Source: Allolucifera butyrica (GTDB lineage: Bacteria; Bacillota; Negativicutes; Sporomusales; UPPP01). From it: a stretch of 64,000 bases of DNA. This document shows positions 34,722 to 43,560 of this stretch, piece by piece (position 1 is the first letter of the stretch; the number at the start of each line of letters is the position of its first letter). Both the position numbers and the translations under genes were made by a program. The notes beneath the pieces were generated by a model. That model saw nothing but the letters and a program-made list of their open reading frames with translations, searched no databases and was not told the DNA's origin. Location of the stretch: the NCBI RefSeq assembly GCF_900476375.1, contig NZ_UPPP01000134.1, positions 1 to 64,000 on the forward strand. Reading direction: 5' to 3'.

Positions 34722-35372
34722 ATGAAAACTCGAGTTCTTATTACCGGGTTTGAACCGTTTGACGGCGAAGCCGTCAACCCGGCGTTAGAGGCAGTCAAAC
34801 AACTCAATGGCCGCATTATCGCCGGTGCCGCCGTGATAACGCGCCCGCTGCCGGTAGTGCGCTGGAAAGCCATTACTGCGCTGAAAGAGGCGATCACCCA
34901 AGTGAATCCGGACCTTATTATCGCGGTGGGGCAAGGTTTGTCTGTGACAGAGATACAGGTGGAACGCATTGCCATTAATGTCGACGACTTTCGCATTCAG
35001 GATAATGAAGGCCGGCAGCCGGTTGATGAGCCCATTGAACCGGACGGGCCGGCGGCGTATTGGTCTACGCTGCCGGTTAAAAAAATGGTCGCGGTAATGC
35101 GGGAAGGGGGGATTCCTGCCAGTGTGTCCAATACTGCCGGGACTTTTGTTTGCAACCATCTATTCTACGGCTTGATGCATCTGTTAAGTCTGGAGGGCAG
35201 CCGACGCCGCGGCGGGTTTATCCATATCCCCTATTTACCGGAACAAGCGGTCCATAAGCCGGGGCAGCCCAGTATGGGACTGGATACGGTGCTGCGCGGG
35301 CTGGAGACAGCCGTTGCCTGCGCGTTGAGCGCTACAGAGGATGGTAAGTTTACGGGCGGGACCCTATGCTAG
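34722..35372 (+). CDS. pcp: Pyroglutamyl-peptidase I
   Basis: This cytoplasmic cysteine peptidase (family C15) removes N-terminal pyroglutamate from peptides. The 216-residue protein has ITGFEPFDGEAVNPA at the N-terminus and the catalytic triad Glu81 (VERIAIN), Cys144 (NTAGTFVCNHLFY) and His168 (GGFIHIPYLPEQ). It provides free 5-oxoproline, the substrate of PxpABC upstream, so the cluster links peptide trimming to glutamate formation. The stop codon directly touches the stop of the convergent histidine kinase gene. Confidence 0.95.
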   Translation: MKTRVLITGFEPFDGEAVNPALEAVKQLNGRIIAGAAVITRPLPVVRWKAITALKEAITQVNPDLIIAVGQGLSVTEIQVERIAINVDDFRIQDNEGRQPVDEPIEPDGPAAYWSTLPVKKMVAVMREGGIPASVSNTAGTFVCNHLFYGLMHLLSLEGSRRRGGFIHIPYLPEQAVHKPGQPSMGLDTVLRGLETAVACALSATEDGKFTGGTLC

Positions 35373-36761
35373 CTATATTGTATAGGATAAATTCGCTGCG
35401 GTATTTACGTTTTGTTTTGGCATATCCTTCGGAAAACTAAAGGAGAAGGTGGCTCCGGCATCGACTTTTCCGGTTAGCCAGGCTTTTCCGTAATGCCTTT
35501 TGAGGATTTTTTGGCAAACAGCAAGACCTACTCCCGTTCCTTCGAATTCATTCACGCTATGGAGTCTCTCGAAAATCTTAAAAAGCCGGTGTGACTCGCT
35601 CATATCAAAGCCGGCACCATTATCTCTGACGGAAATAATATAATCATTTTTGTTTTCAACGGAATCCACTTCAATCAACACTTGTTTCCGTTTACTGGTG
35701 TATTTTAGAGCGTTGGAAAGAATATTGGTTACCAGGATCTTTATCATGATGGGATCTCCATAAATGACCGGAAGACGCTTTATTCTAAACACTACGTTTC
35801 TTTCCGGCTGAAGTTGAATCAATTCATCATAAACTTCCCGAAACAGAGGCTCAAGATGGATGCTTTCCATGGTTAACGGTTTTTGGGACATTCGGGAGAG
35901 TTCCAGTAAATGATCGGTAATGGTAACGACTTCCGCCGATTTATTTTGAATGTGGGTAATAATTTCTTGACCATTCCTGTCAAGCTGATCGTAATAATCC
36001 CGCACAATAAAACCGGCAAGCTGATTGATGGAGAGTAAAGGAGCCTTGAAATCATGGGCTACGGAATGACAGAAATGGTTAAGTTCCTGATTGGCCTGCT
36101 GAAGTTCAAAGTTAACTTGTTGAAGATATTCTTGACTAACCAAATCCGCTCTTGTTTTTTCAAAATACACTAACAGAATGCCACCAGCGGTAAATAAACG
36201 TAATAGTCCACAGGCGAAGCCGATTATAGTAAAAATCTCCACTTGAATATGTTCATAAAAGAAGGTAACTGCAAAGGTAAGGATGCCCCATAAAATTAAA
36301 GAACTTCCGGTAATATATTTTCCAAACAATTGTGTTTCAATATTTAAAATAATATAGCCGGTATAGATAAGGGCAATAGCAGCGAGCAAAGCGGAGGGAA
36401 TCAATTTATAGACCAATGGTAATTTGTTTATTGTAGACAAAATGCTCAAGGCGGTTATAATTGTGACACAATAAAACCAGTATTTTTTTACTGGCCGGCT
36501 AGTAAAATTATGCGTACCATAAATAAGAAGAAATGATGCCACAATATAGAACGCTTGGTAGAAAAAAATGTCGAGCGCGGATTCACGCCAATTAATTAAT
36601 CCATAGTCAAAGAGCAAGACTCTGATAAAAAGTATAATCCAACACAGGGTCCATATGCCCAAAAAACGTTCGCGATAAATGGCATATAAGTATGCATACA
36701 TAGGAGCCGTCAAAATCGTTCCTAGCAATATTGCAAGGTTAGACATTTGAAAATAATCCAC
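35373..36761 (-). CDS. Membrane sensor histidine kinase
   Basis: 462 residues. The N-terminal half holds about seven hydrophobic segments (residues 8-215), a 7TM-like sensor without an obvious extracellular domain. A coiled coil (about 220-245) leads to the dimerisation domain with HSVAHDFKAPLLSI, where the second His is the likely phosphosite, as in phytochrome-like kinases. The ATP-binding domain has NILSNALKYTS (N box), VRDNGAGFD (G1) and GTGVGLAVCQ (G2). It is AT-rich. It is divergent from the AraC-type response regulator at 37163 and may be its partner. Confidence 0.9.
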   Translation of the reverse strand: MDYFQMSNLAILLGTILTAPMYAYLYAIYRERFLGIWTLCWIILFIRVLLFDYGLINWRESALDIFFYQAFYIVASFLLIYGTHNFTSRPVKKYWFYCVTIITALSILSTINKLPLVYKLIPSALLAAIALIYTGYIILNIETQLFGKYITGSSLILWGILTFAVTFFYEHIQVEIFTIIGFACGLLRLFTAGGILLVYFEKTRADLVSQEYLQQVNFELQQANQELNHFCHSVAHDFKAPLLSINQLAGFIVRDYYDQLDRNGQEIITHIQNKSAEVVTITDHLLELSRMSQKPLTMESIHLEPLFREVYDELIQLQPERNVVFRIKRLPVIYGDPIMIKILVTNILSNALKYTSKRKQVLIEVDSVENKNDYIISVRDNGAGFDMSESHRLFKIFERLHSVNEFEGTGVGLAVCQKILKRHYGKAWLTGKVDAGATFSFSFPKDMPKQNVNTAANLSYTI

Positions 36762-37162
36762 TTTACTATCTCCTCTAATAAAATTAGAAACGAAAGCATT
36801 TGAAAATTATAGAAAAATTTTACATTGCTATCAATAATTTGTCTAGTATGTCAAATTTTTTATTCCGGTAAAAAATTTTGAGCTATTAAAGAAATAGAAA
36901 GCAAATTTCTCCCGTTTAGACAAGCAAAGCATCTTTTTAGACAATGGCTATAGAAAGATCAAAGTGTACGTGGTAATTTTATAGTAAAGGCATATTCGTA
37001 AATACAGGCGATTTATTTGAATTAACTTTCATTCTTGGTGGTGCAGCCGCTAAGGGAGCATAGGACATCTGCTTTTCTGTCATTGAGGGGGCTGATTTCA
37101 ACTTATTTTGGAGCAGCAAGCTATTCCTGCCCGGAACAAATGTTGAAGTGGAGGGATGCGCT
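36762..37162. other. Divergent intergenic region between kinase and response regulator
   Basis: This AT-rich 401-bp region has direct repeats TTTAGACAA at 36915-36923 and 36936-36944, 21 bp apart (two helical turns), and an inverted copy TTTGTCTA at 36838-36845. These may bind the AraC-type regulator. No small gene with a convincing ribosome site was seen. Confidence 0.5.
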
Positions 37163-38248
37163 TTGTATAAGGTATTGCTCGTTGATGATGATAAAGCAAT
37201 GTTATGCGGGCTTAGACAATATAAGGAATGGAAATCGTGCGGCTTCCTCATTGAAGAAGAGGCATTTGACGGCAAAGATGCCTTAAAAAAACTTTCCACG
37301 AAATACTTTGACTTGATCGTTTCCGATATTAGGATGCCCGGAATGGACGGACTCCGGTTTTTAAGTGAAATAAAAGCCAGAAATTTGGACAGTTGTTTGA
37401 TGTTAATGAGTACGTATAATGATTTTGAATATGCCCAACAGGGTATTCGGCTGGGTGTATTTGACTATATAGTCAAGCCTGTTAAAAACGAGGTGCTAAG
37501 TGAGTCCTTAAAAAGAATTCAGCGCTACCTGGATGAAAAAAGAGTTCAACATACTTGCCGCCTGGAAGAGAAAAAAATGATCATCGAAGATAATCTGCGA
37601 TTCTATTTTCCAAAAAGCCAGGTTAAGAAGCTAGCTTGTTTATTGTTGGAAGGAAACTATGCCGTTTTGGATGAGGCAGCCAGTACTTGTTCTGAGTTAT
37701 CCAGACAAACCAATTACGATCTATATAAGATGAGTCTGCTGTTAGAAGGAATCCTGCAAAATGTGTGGGAAGAAATGGGTAATATGTTTTCCTGGCTTGC
37801 TGCCTTGGAACCGTTGAATTTTGATGACCCTTTCGAGAATTGCCGGTCTTGTAACGAACTGAAACAACAGTTTATTCATTGTATAACCATCATGCTGGAA
37901 ACCGTTCTTAAGTATGAGCTGCATCACTCGGACAGCTTAATAAGGAAAGCCTGCCGGTTTGCCATGATTCACGTTGAAGAAGATATTACCCTTGATTCTC
38001 TTGCCAGGGAAATATATATCAGTAAAAACTATATTGGCAAATTATTTAAACAGAAAACGGGATGCAGTTTTGCCGAGTATGTTACCAAGGTAAAAATGGA
38101 ACATGCCAAATACCTTCTGGCAACAGGGGAGTATAAAAACTATGAAATAAGCGACCGGCTTGGTTATAGCAGTCCCGACTACTTTTGCCGCCTATTTAAA
38201 GGCTATACAGGACATACACCGATTGAATATAGAAAGATGGGCACATGA
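37163..38248 (+). CDS. Response regulator with AraC-type DNA-binding domain
   Basis: 361 residues. Receiver domain (1-120): DDD at residues 8-10, phospho-acceptor Asp55 in LIVSDIRMPGMDG, and the conserved Lys in DYIVKPV. A linker region of about 130 residues follows, then two AraC helix-turn-helix motifs (about 260-360): SLAREIYISKNYIGKLFKQ and EISDRLGYSSPDYFCRLFKG. This YesN-like plan typically controls sugar uptake or surface genes. TTG at 37163 is the start (GGAGGG 8 bp upstream, and the receiver then begins MYKVLLVDDD). Confidence 0.92.
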   Translation: MYKVLLVDDDKAMLCGLRQYKEWKSCGFLIEEEAFDGKDALKKLSTKYFDLIVSDIRMPGMDGLRFLSEIKARNLDSCLMLMSTYNDFEYAQQGIRLGVFDYIVKPVKNEVLSESLKRIQRYLDEKRVQHTCRLEEKKMIIEDNLRFYFPKSQVKKLACLLLEGNYAVLDEAASTCSELSRQTNYDLYKMSLLLEGILQNVWEEMGNMFSWLAALEPLNFDDPFENCRSCNELKQQFIHCITIMLETVLKYELHHSDSLIRKACRFAMIHVEEDITLDSLAREIYISKNYIGKLFKQKTGCSFAEYVTKVKMEHAKYLLATGEYKNYEISDRLGYSSPDYFCRLFKGYTGHTPIEYRKMGT

Positions 38249-38270
38249 GGGTCCCCCTCTTTAATATAGA

Positions 38271-38316
38271 TAACAGTCTGGATGCCCTTTTCCCGGGTAT
38301 CCAGACTGTTCTTTTA
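38271..38316 (+). terminator. Terminator after the response regulator gene
   Basis: AACAGTCTGGATGCCC pairs with GGGTATCCAGACTGTT (one mismatch), then CTTTTAT. Confidence 0.85.
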
Positions 38317-38443
38317 TGGGGCTTTTGCATTCAAAATTGAGGGGAAATCGTTCGATTTTCCTGTTCCTTTTATTAGTGGGAAAATCTAAAATTTGGAAGT
38401 AAAATATTTTAACTGAATACTCATTTCAGAAGGAGAAGCAAAT

Positions 38444-38635
38444 ATGGATGATAAGAGGATTAATATTCAGCGATTTACCCAATGGCTGGATACAATGGCC
38501 AAAGACATGGAAAAGCATGGGGATGACCTATATTTTAAAGGTGCGGCAAGATCCTATCGTCTTACCTTTGAAATCTTACAATCCGGAATATTTGATATAA
38601 AGGATAGTGAAGACAGTGAGGCTTCCCTAAAATAA
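38444..38635 (+). CDS. Small hypothetical protein (63 residues)
   Basis: The ATG has a strong AGAAGGAGA site 8 bp upstream. The 63-residue protein is hydrophilic and probably helical (RFTQWLDTMAKDMEKHGDD ... YRLTFEILQSG), with an acidic C-terminus (DIKDSEDSEASLK). No membrane segment or motif is recognised. Terminators on both sides suggest a separate transcript. A broken inverted repeat, GGAAATCG ... CGATTTTCC at 38343-38361, lies upstream. Function unknown. Confidence 0.7.
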   Translation: MDDKRINIQRFTQWLDTMAKDMEKHGDDLYFKGAARSYRLTFEILQSGIFDIKDSEDSEASLK

Positions 38636-38674
38636 TCAGGCATTTTCCTGTGCCTGAGCCCAGCTCCATGGACC

Positions 38675-38701
38675 GAAAGACCGCTTTAAAGCGGTTTTTT
38701 C
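38675..38701. terminator. Terminator/repeat hairpin between convergent genes
   Basis: GAAAGACCGCTTT pairs with AAAGCGGTTTTTTC. CCGCTTTAAAGCGG is a perfect palindrome followed by six T. It ends the small gene and abuts the stop of the minus-strand deacetylase. It belongs to the GAAAGAC repeat group and is preceded by a CTGAGCCC block as at 15005. Confidence 0.8.
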
Positions 38702-39478
38702 TTATTCAAGGCCGCGAAGCTGTCGTATTTTGTCCTTGAGCTGCAACTTCCACAAGTAGAGTTCAAACCGCCAGATGCCGGTTTTGGTGTTCAGCATGGG
38801 AATTCGGTGCAAAATATACGGGTTGGTATTGGCGGTATTTACGCCGGGGATGCCGGAGAAAGCGCCCAGATAGCCGGTTTCGCCGAGGAGCCGCAGGGTT
38901 GCGGCGTTAAAACCGCCAAAGGGATAGGCCAGGTAATCAATCGGCCTGGATAATGCTTTTTCCAGGGTTTTCTTGGATTCTTTCAATTCTTTTTCCTGTT
39001 CCACAGCACTCAGTTTGGACAGGTCGCGGTGGGAGACGGTATGCGAACCGATGTCGATGCCGCGAGCGAGCATGTCTTTGATTTGCGCCCAGGTCAAATA
39101 GCCCGGCTGGTCCACTTTGCCGGTAATAATGAATACGGTGGCCCGCAGACCGTATTTTTCCAAAATGGGCAGGGCGGTAGTATAATTATCGGTGTAGCCG
39201 TCGTCGAAAGTAATGAGCACCGGTTTGGCCGGCAAAGCGTCTTCATCGTTTAGTCCGGCGCTCAATTGGTCCAGCGATATGGCAGTGTAGCCGTTTTGCG
39301 CCAAATACCCCATTTGCTGTTCGAAAGTGTCGGGAGCAAGGCAAAAGAGCCCCCCTAAATGACTGATGCTGTGATATTCCAAAACAATTACGCCGTTGTT
39401 TTCCGGATAGAGCAGCCAGAAAACCGCAATGGTTGCCAGCAGTCCCAGCAGGATAATTCCTTTTTGTATTCGTTTCAT
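38702..39478 (-). CDS. Polysaccharide deacetylase family protein, membrane-anchored
   Basis: 258 residues. An N-terminal hydrophobic segment (about residues 4-24) acts as signal anchor, so the enzyme acts outside the membrane. The NodB domain (about 80-240) carries LITFDDGYTDN (catalytic and metal Asp), GSHTVSHRDL (metal His pair) and LAYPFGGFN. Family members deacetylate peptidoglycan or other N-acetylated polymers. The ATG at 39478 suits AAGGTGG; a GTG at 39493 overlaps that site. The polymer is not known. Confidence 0.9.
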   Translation of the reverse strand: MKRIQKGIILLGLLATIAVFWLLYPENNGVIVLEYHSISHLGGLFCLAPDTFEQQMGYLAQNGYTAISLDQLSAGLNDEDALPAKPVLITFDDGYTDNYTTALPILEKYGLRATVFIITGKVDQPGYLTWAQIKDMLARGIDIGSHTVSHRDLSKLSAVEQEKELKESKKTLEKALSRPIDYLAYPFGGFNAATLRLLGETGYLGAFSGIPGVNTANTNPYILHRIPMLNTKTGIWRFELYLWKLQLKDKIRQLRGLE

Positions 39479-39641
39479 TTTCGACTTTACCACCTTGACA
39501 TTCTAGTTAAACGGTCCTGATTCTTAATTTTTCCCGATTCTGATAAATAATCACATCGGCTAAAGAAAAAATATTGCCGCCAGGATTGAACACGGACAAG
39601 GCGAATAAAATAATAGATACAAACGGTGGAGGAATCAGCTG

Positions 39642-41249
39642 TTGAAAAGAAAAAAATCAGTGATTCGTTTACAAACCAAAATCACATTGCTGGTCTGCGG
39701 GGTTGTTGCCATAGCGCTGCTGGTTACGGAAATATTTATTAACTCCATTGTTGCAACTGAGACACAGCAAAGTTTGGCCGATAAAGCACTTACCATCGCC
39801 AGAATTGTTGCCCGCTCTAATGCGGTAACCGAAGCCTTGTCCACCCGGCGGAACCCGGCTGAAATTCAGGTTATGGCCAATGATATCCGCCGCGAGACCC
39901 ATGTTGAATTTATTGTTGTAATGGACATGCGGGGAATCCGCTTGTCTCATCCCGACCCGGAAGAGGTTGGACGGCATTTTGTCGGCGGCGATGAGAAAGA
40001 TGTCCTGGCGGGACGGGAATATATTTCCGAGGCAACGGGGACATTGGGGCCGTCCCTGCGGGCCTTTACGCCGGTGTATTCGCCCGGCGGCCAACAGATC
40101 GGCGCCGTATCCGTAGGCATTCTGCTGGATAAGGTACAACACGTGGTAAACCGGAACCGGCTGGTTATTTATTGGGCCGTTTTTTTCGGCTTGCTGGTGG
40201 GAGTGGCCGGCGCCGTCTTATTGGCCCGGAATATTAAAAAGGCTTTATCCGGACTGGAACCGCTTGCCTTTGCCAGGTTGTTGGAAGAGCGCAGCGCCAT
40301 GCTGCAGTCGGTGCGGGAAGGAATTATGGCCGTGGATGAAACAGCCCGCATCACCCTTGTTAATGAGGAAGCGCTGCGGCTGTTGAAACAGGCCGGAATT
40401 CATGGCGAGCCGGTAGGCAAAAAGGTGGAGTTCTTCGTACCCAATACCCGTTTATCCGATGTGTTAAAGACGGGACAAGCCGAGTTGGATCAGGAACAGG
40501 ATTTGAACGGCATCCAGTTGTTGACCAACCGGGTTCCGGTCTGTGTGGACGGGGAAATTGTGGGGGTCATTGCGACATTCCGGGACAAGACCGAAATCAA
40601 GCAATTGGCGGAACAGCTCACGGGAGTGCGCAATTACGCCGAGGCTCTCCGGGCGCAGACCCACGAGTTTATGAATAAACTGCATGTGATTCTGGGCATG
40701 GTCCGGCTGCAGTGCTATGACCAGCTTGCCGACTACATTAACAAGACGGCTCAGCAGTATCAGACGGAAGTCGGTTATGTGGCGAGGCGGGTCAAAGATC
40801 CGGTGATAGCGGGCTTTTTGCTGGGAAAGTTGAGTTATGCCAGGGAATCCGGAGTGGATTTGGTTCTGTCCGACGATAGTTTTTTACCGGAACCGGCCGA
40901 TCCGAAGCAAATTCAGGAATTGGTCACGATTGTGGGAAATCTGGTGGATAATGCGCTGGATGCGGTGGGTGCCGCCCCTGTGAAACGGATTGATGTAGCG
41001 TGCCGCTACGATGAGGGAAATTTGTTGATCGAGGTAGCCGATACGGGACCGGGAGTGGAAGAAGGACGACAGGAAGCGCTGTTTACAAAAGGGTATTCCA
41101 CCAAAGCGGCGAACCGTGGCTGGGGTTTATTTCTCGTTCGCCAAAGTCTTGAACGGGCCGGCGGAACGGTTGAAGTGCAATCGAAACCCGGTGAAGGGGC
41201 CCGGTTCATCGTCGTTTTACCGTATCAAAGCAAAGGAGACAGGACATGA
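39642..41249 (+). CDS. CitA/DcuS-like dicarboxylate sensor histidine kinase
   Basis: 535 residues: transmembrane segment (13-35), extracytoplasmic PAS/Cache domain (about 40-165, with VVMDMRGIRLSHPDPEEVGRHF-type block at 85-110), second membrane segment (172-194), cytoplasmic PAS (about 215-315), then an HPK5 kinase core with THEFMNKLHVILGM (phospho-His), NLVDNALDAV and GWGLFLVRQS. Kinases of this plan sense citrate, malate, fumarate or succinate outside the cell. A TTG start follows GTGGAGG. It overlaps the response regulator by 4 bp and precedes dicarboxylate carriers and malic enzyme. Confidence 0.93.
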   Translation: MKRKKSVIRLQTKITLLVCGVVAIALLVTEIFINSIVATETQQSLADKALTIARIVARSNAVTEALSTRRNPAEIQVMANDIRRETHVEFIVVMDMRGIRLSHPDPEEVGRHFVGGDEKDVLAGREYISEATGTLGPSLRAFTPVYSPGGQQIGAVSVGILLDKVQHVVNRNRLVIYWAVFFGLLVGVAGAVLLARNIKKALSGLEPLAFARLLEERSAMLQSVREGIMAVDETARITLVNEEALRLLKQAGIHGEPVGKKVEFFVPNTRLSDVLKTGQAELDQEQDLNGIQLLTNRVPVCVDGEIVGVIATFRDKTEIKQLAEQLTGVRNYAEALRAQTHEFMNKLHVILGMVRLQCYDQLADYINKTAQQYQTEVGYVARRVKDPVIAGFLLGKLSYARESGVDLVLSDDSFLPEPADPKQIQELVTIVGNLVDNALDAVGAAPVKRIDVACRYDEGNLLIEVADTGPGVEEGRQEALFTKGYSTKAANRGWGLFLVRQSLERAGGTVEVQSKPGEGARFIVVLPYQSKGDRT

Positions 41250-41950
41250 TCAAGGTGTTGATTGTAGAAGACGACCCGATGGTGGCCGAATTTAACAAGC
41301 GATATCTGGAGCAAATTGAAGGCTTTACCTTGGTTGCCGTAGCCCGTTCGGCAGATGTGGCAATGGTGCTGTTAAAAAAACACGAAGTGGATCTTGTTTT
41401 GCTTGATATCTTTATGCCCGGTATTAATGGTCTGGAACTATTAGCCCAAATCCGGAAAACGGGTCAGGGCGTGGATGTGATGATTGTATCGGCGGCCTGC
41501 GACAGTGCTACGATTAAAACCGCTTTGCGCAATGGAGCGGTTGATTATTTAATAAAGCCTTTTGAATTTGAAAGATTGCACGCCGCTCTTGCCCAGTATC
41601 GCAACAAGGTACTGTTTATGCGCGGCCGGGATGCCTTGAGCCAGGCCGAATTAGACCGGCATGTTCTAAGCCGGGAGGAAGCGGAACAAAAGGACCTTCC
41701 CAAGGGTTTGGACCGTACTACGCTCAAGCTGGTTTGGGAGACTGTGCTGAGCGGGCAGGGAGCGCCTTTTACCACGGAAGAGATCGCGAACCGGGTAGGT
41801 ATTTCCCGGGTGTCGATGCGTAAGTATCTGGGTTTTTTAAGATATATTGACCTGATAAGCCGGGAGGTTGTTTACGGGGCGGTGGGCAGGCCCGTATACA
41901 AATACCGCTGTCTAAGGCCCGAAAGCGAAGTTATCAAGCAATATTTATAA
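41246..41950 (+). CDS. CitB/DcuR-like response regulator
   Basis: 234 residues. Receiver domain (1-122): EDDPMVAEFNKRYLEQ at the N-terminus, phospho-acceptor Asp in LVLLDIFMPGING (about residue 54), and Lys in YLIKPFEFERL. The C-terminal helix-turn-helix (about 160-225: TTEEIANRVGISRVSMRKYL) is the type seen in CitB, DcuR and DctR. It is coupled to the kinase gene (ATGA) and probably activates the transporter gene at 42112, where AT-rich tandem repeats precede the promoter. Confidence 0.94.
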   Translation: MIKVLIVEDDPMVAEFNKRYLEQIEGFTLVAVARSADVAMVLLKKHEVDLVLLDIFMPGINGLELLAQIRKTGQGVDVMIVSAACDSATIKTALRNGAVDYLIKPFEFERLHAALAQYRNKVLFMRGRDALSQAELDRHVLSREEAEQKDLPKGLDRTTLKLVWETVLSGQGAPFTTEEIANRVGISRVSMRKYLGFLRYIDLISREVVYGAVGRPVYKYRCLRPESEVIKQYL

Positions 41951-41963
41951 GAACCGGCCCCTG

Positions 41964-41995
41964 GAGCCATGCGTCTGCATGGCTCTTTGTTTTGT
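41964..41995 (+). terminator. Terminator after the response regulator gene
   Basis: GAGCCATGC-GTCT-GCATGGCTC, then TTTGTTTTGTTTT. Confidence 0.88.
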
Positions 41996-42012
41996 TTTAA
42001 TTATTTTAATTA
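41995..42012 (+). promoter_or_regulatory. Tandem TTTTAATTA repeats, candidate DcuR-type box
   Basis: TTTTAATTA occurs twice head to tail (41995-42003 and 42004-42012), 28 bp before the -35 box of the transporter gene. CitB/DcuR-family regulators bind AT-rich sites in such positions. Confidence 0.5.
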
Positions 42013-42039
42013 CAAAACTTTTAAGATAATTCCATAACC

Positions 42040-42069
42040 TTGGCTGCATCCCCCCGGAAAGTTTATGCT
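42040..42069 (+). promoter_or_regulatory. Possible promoter of the DASS transporter-malic enzyme unit
   Basis: TTGGCT (42040-42045), 18-bp spacer, TATGCT (42064-42069), weak enough to need an activator. Confidence 0.5.
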
Positions 42070-42111
42070 TAATGCAAAGATTGCAGGTCATAAAAGAAAT
42101 GGGGGGCTATT

Positions 42112-43515
42112 TTGAACAAAAAGTTGATGCATGGACTGCTTACCGTTGCTGTCGGAATTATTATTTGGTTTTTGCCGGTACCGGCCGGTATCAAGCCGCA
42201 CGCCTGGCATCTATTTGCCGTTTTTGTTGCGACAATTCTGGGTTTTATCCTCCAACCGCTGCCGATTGGTTCGGTGGCATTCGTCAGTATTACGTTTACC
42301 GCCCTGGCCGGTATTTTGAAACCGGCGCAGGCTCTCTCCGGCTTTAGCAATACGATCATTTGGCTGATTGTTGCATCCTTCTTATTTGCCAAAGGTTTTA
42401 TCAAAACCGGCCTGGGCCGCCGCATCTCTTACTTAATTATCCGGGCAATCGGCGATAGTACGCTTAAGATTGGTTATGCTTTGGTTCTTAGCGATTTTTT
42501 GATCAGTCCGGCCACGCCGTCCAATACTGCCAGGGCGGGGGGAATTATATTTCCCATAGCACGCAGTCTGGCCGCGGCGTTTGATTCCGAACCGGGCGTA
42601 TCGGCCCGCCGGTTTGGCGCGTATCTGATGCAGACAGTCTATCAGGGTAACACGATTACGTCGGCCATGTTTATGACATCAATGGCCGGGAATCCTTTGA
42701 TTGCGCTATTAGCGGCAAAAACGCTCCATATCAATATCAGCTGGGGCCTGTGGGCTGCTGCGGCAATTGTGCCCGGCGTAATTTCCATGCTGGTTGTGCC
42801 TTATTTTCTTTTTAAGTTTTATCCGCCGGAAATTACCAAAGCGCCTCAGGCCAAAGAATTGGCTGCTCAGGAACTGGCGAAGATCGGCCCGGTCAGTTTG
42901 GGAGAAAAAATTGTCGGCTTGGTGTTTGTCGGAGCGCTGATTCTATGGAGTACTTCCGATTTTACCAAACTGGATGCAACGGTGGTCGCCATGCTGGGAG
43001 TGTCCGTCATGATGCTGACCAAAGTCCTGGAATGGAAAGACGTACTGGAAGAAAAGGGCGCCTGGGATACATTGATTTGGATGGGCAGTCTCATGGGCTT
43101 AGCCGATTATTTGGGCAAACTGGGTTTCATTTCCTGGTTCGCCAAAGGGGTTAGCGCCAGCATGGTCGGCATACCGTGGTTTCAGGCTTTTGTGGCTCTC
43201 TTGCTTATTTACATGTACGCGCATTATGGTTTTGCCAGCCTGGTTGCCCATATCACTGCGATGTATGCCGCATTCGCCGCCGTTGCGGTTGCCGCCGGCG
43301 CGCCGCCGTTCCTGGTTGCTCTGGCTTTGGCATTCATGTCCAACTTGTGCATGTCCCTGACTCACTATGCCGCCGGCCCGGCGCCAATTTATTTCGGGGC
43401 GGGCTATGTCGAGCAGGGAACCTGGTGGAAACTGGGCCTGGCCGTATCGATTATCAATATGGTTATTTGGCTTGGTTTGGGATCGATTTGGTGGAAAGTG
43501 CTTGGATTGTGGTAA
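42112..43515 (+). CDS. DASS-family dicarboxylate transporter
   Basis: 467 residues with about 12 hydrophobic segments, of the divalent anion:sodium symporter group that includes plant and bacterial 2-oxoglutarate/malate translocators. SPATPSNTARAGGIIFPIAR and MSLTHYAAGPAPIYFGAGYV are the two conserved SNT-type motifs. A TTG start follows GGGGGG at 42101-42106. It lies under the two-component system and before malic enzyme, so import of malate (or exchange with another dicarboxylate) is likely. Substrate inferred. Confidence 0.92.
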   Translation: MNKKLMHGLLTVAVGIIIWFLPVPAGIKPHAWHLFAVFVATILGFILQPLPIGSVAFVSITFTALAGILKPAQALSGFSNTIIWLIVASFLFAKGFIKTGLGRRISYLIIRAIGDSTLKIGYALVLSDFLISPATPSNTARAGGIIFPIARSLAAAFDSEPGVSARRFGAYLMQTVYQGNTITSAMFMTSMAGNPLIALLAAKTLHINISWGLWAAAAIVPGVISMLVVPYFLFKFYPPEITKAPQAKELAAQELAKIGPVSLGEKIVGLVFVGALILWSTSDFTKLDATVVAMLGVSVMMLTKVLEWKDVLEEKGAWDTLIWMGSLMGLADYLGKLGFISWFAKGVSASMVGIPWFQAFVALLLIYMYAHYGFASLVAHITAMYAAFAAVAVAAGAPPFLVALALAFMSNLCMSLTHYAAGPAPIYFGAGYVEQGTWWKLGLAVSIINMVIWLGLGSIWWKVLGLW

Positions 43516-43560
43516 GCACCCGTTTTTAAAAATGGTGGGGAATTTGAGAGGAGTGTAGTT

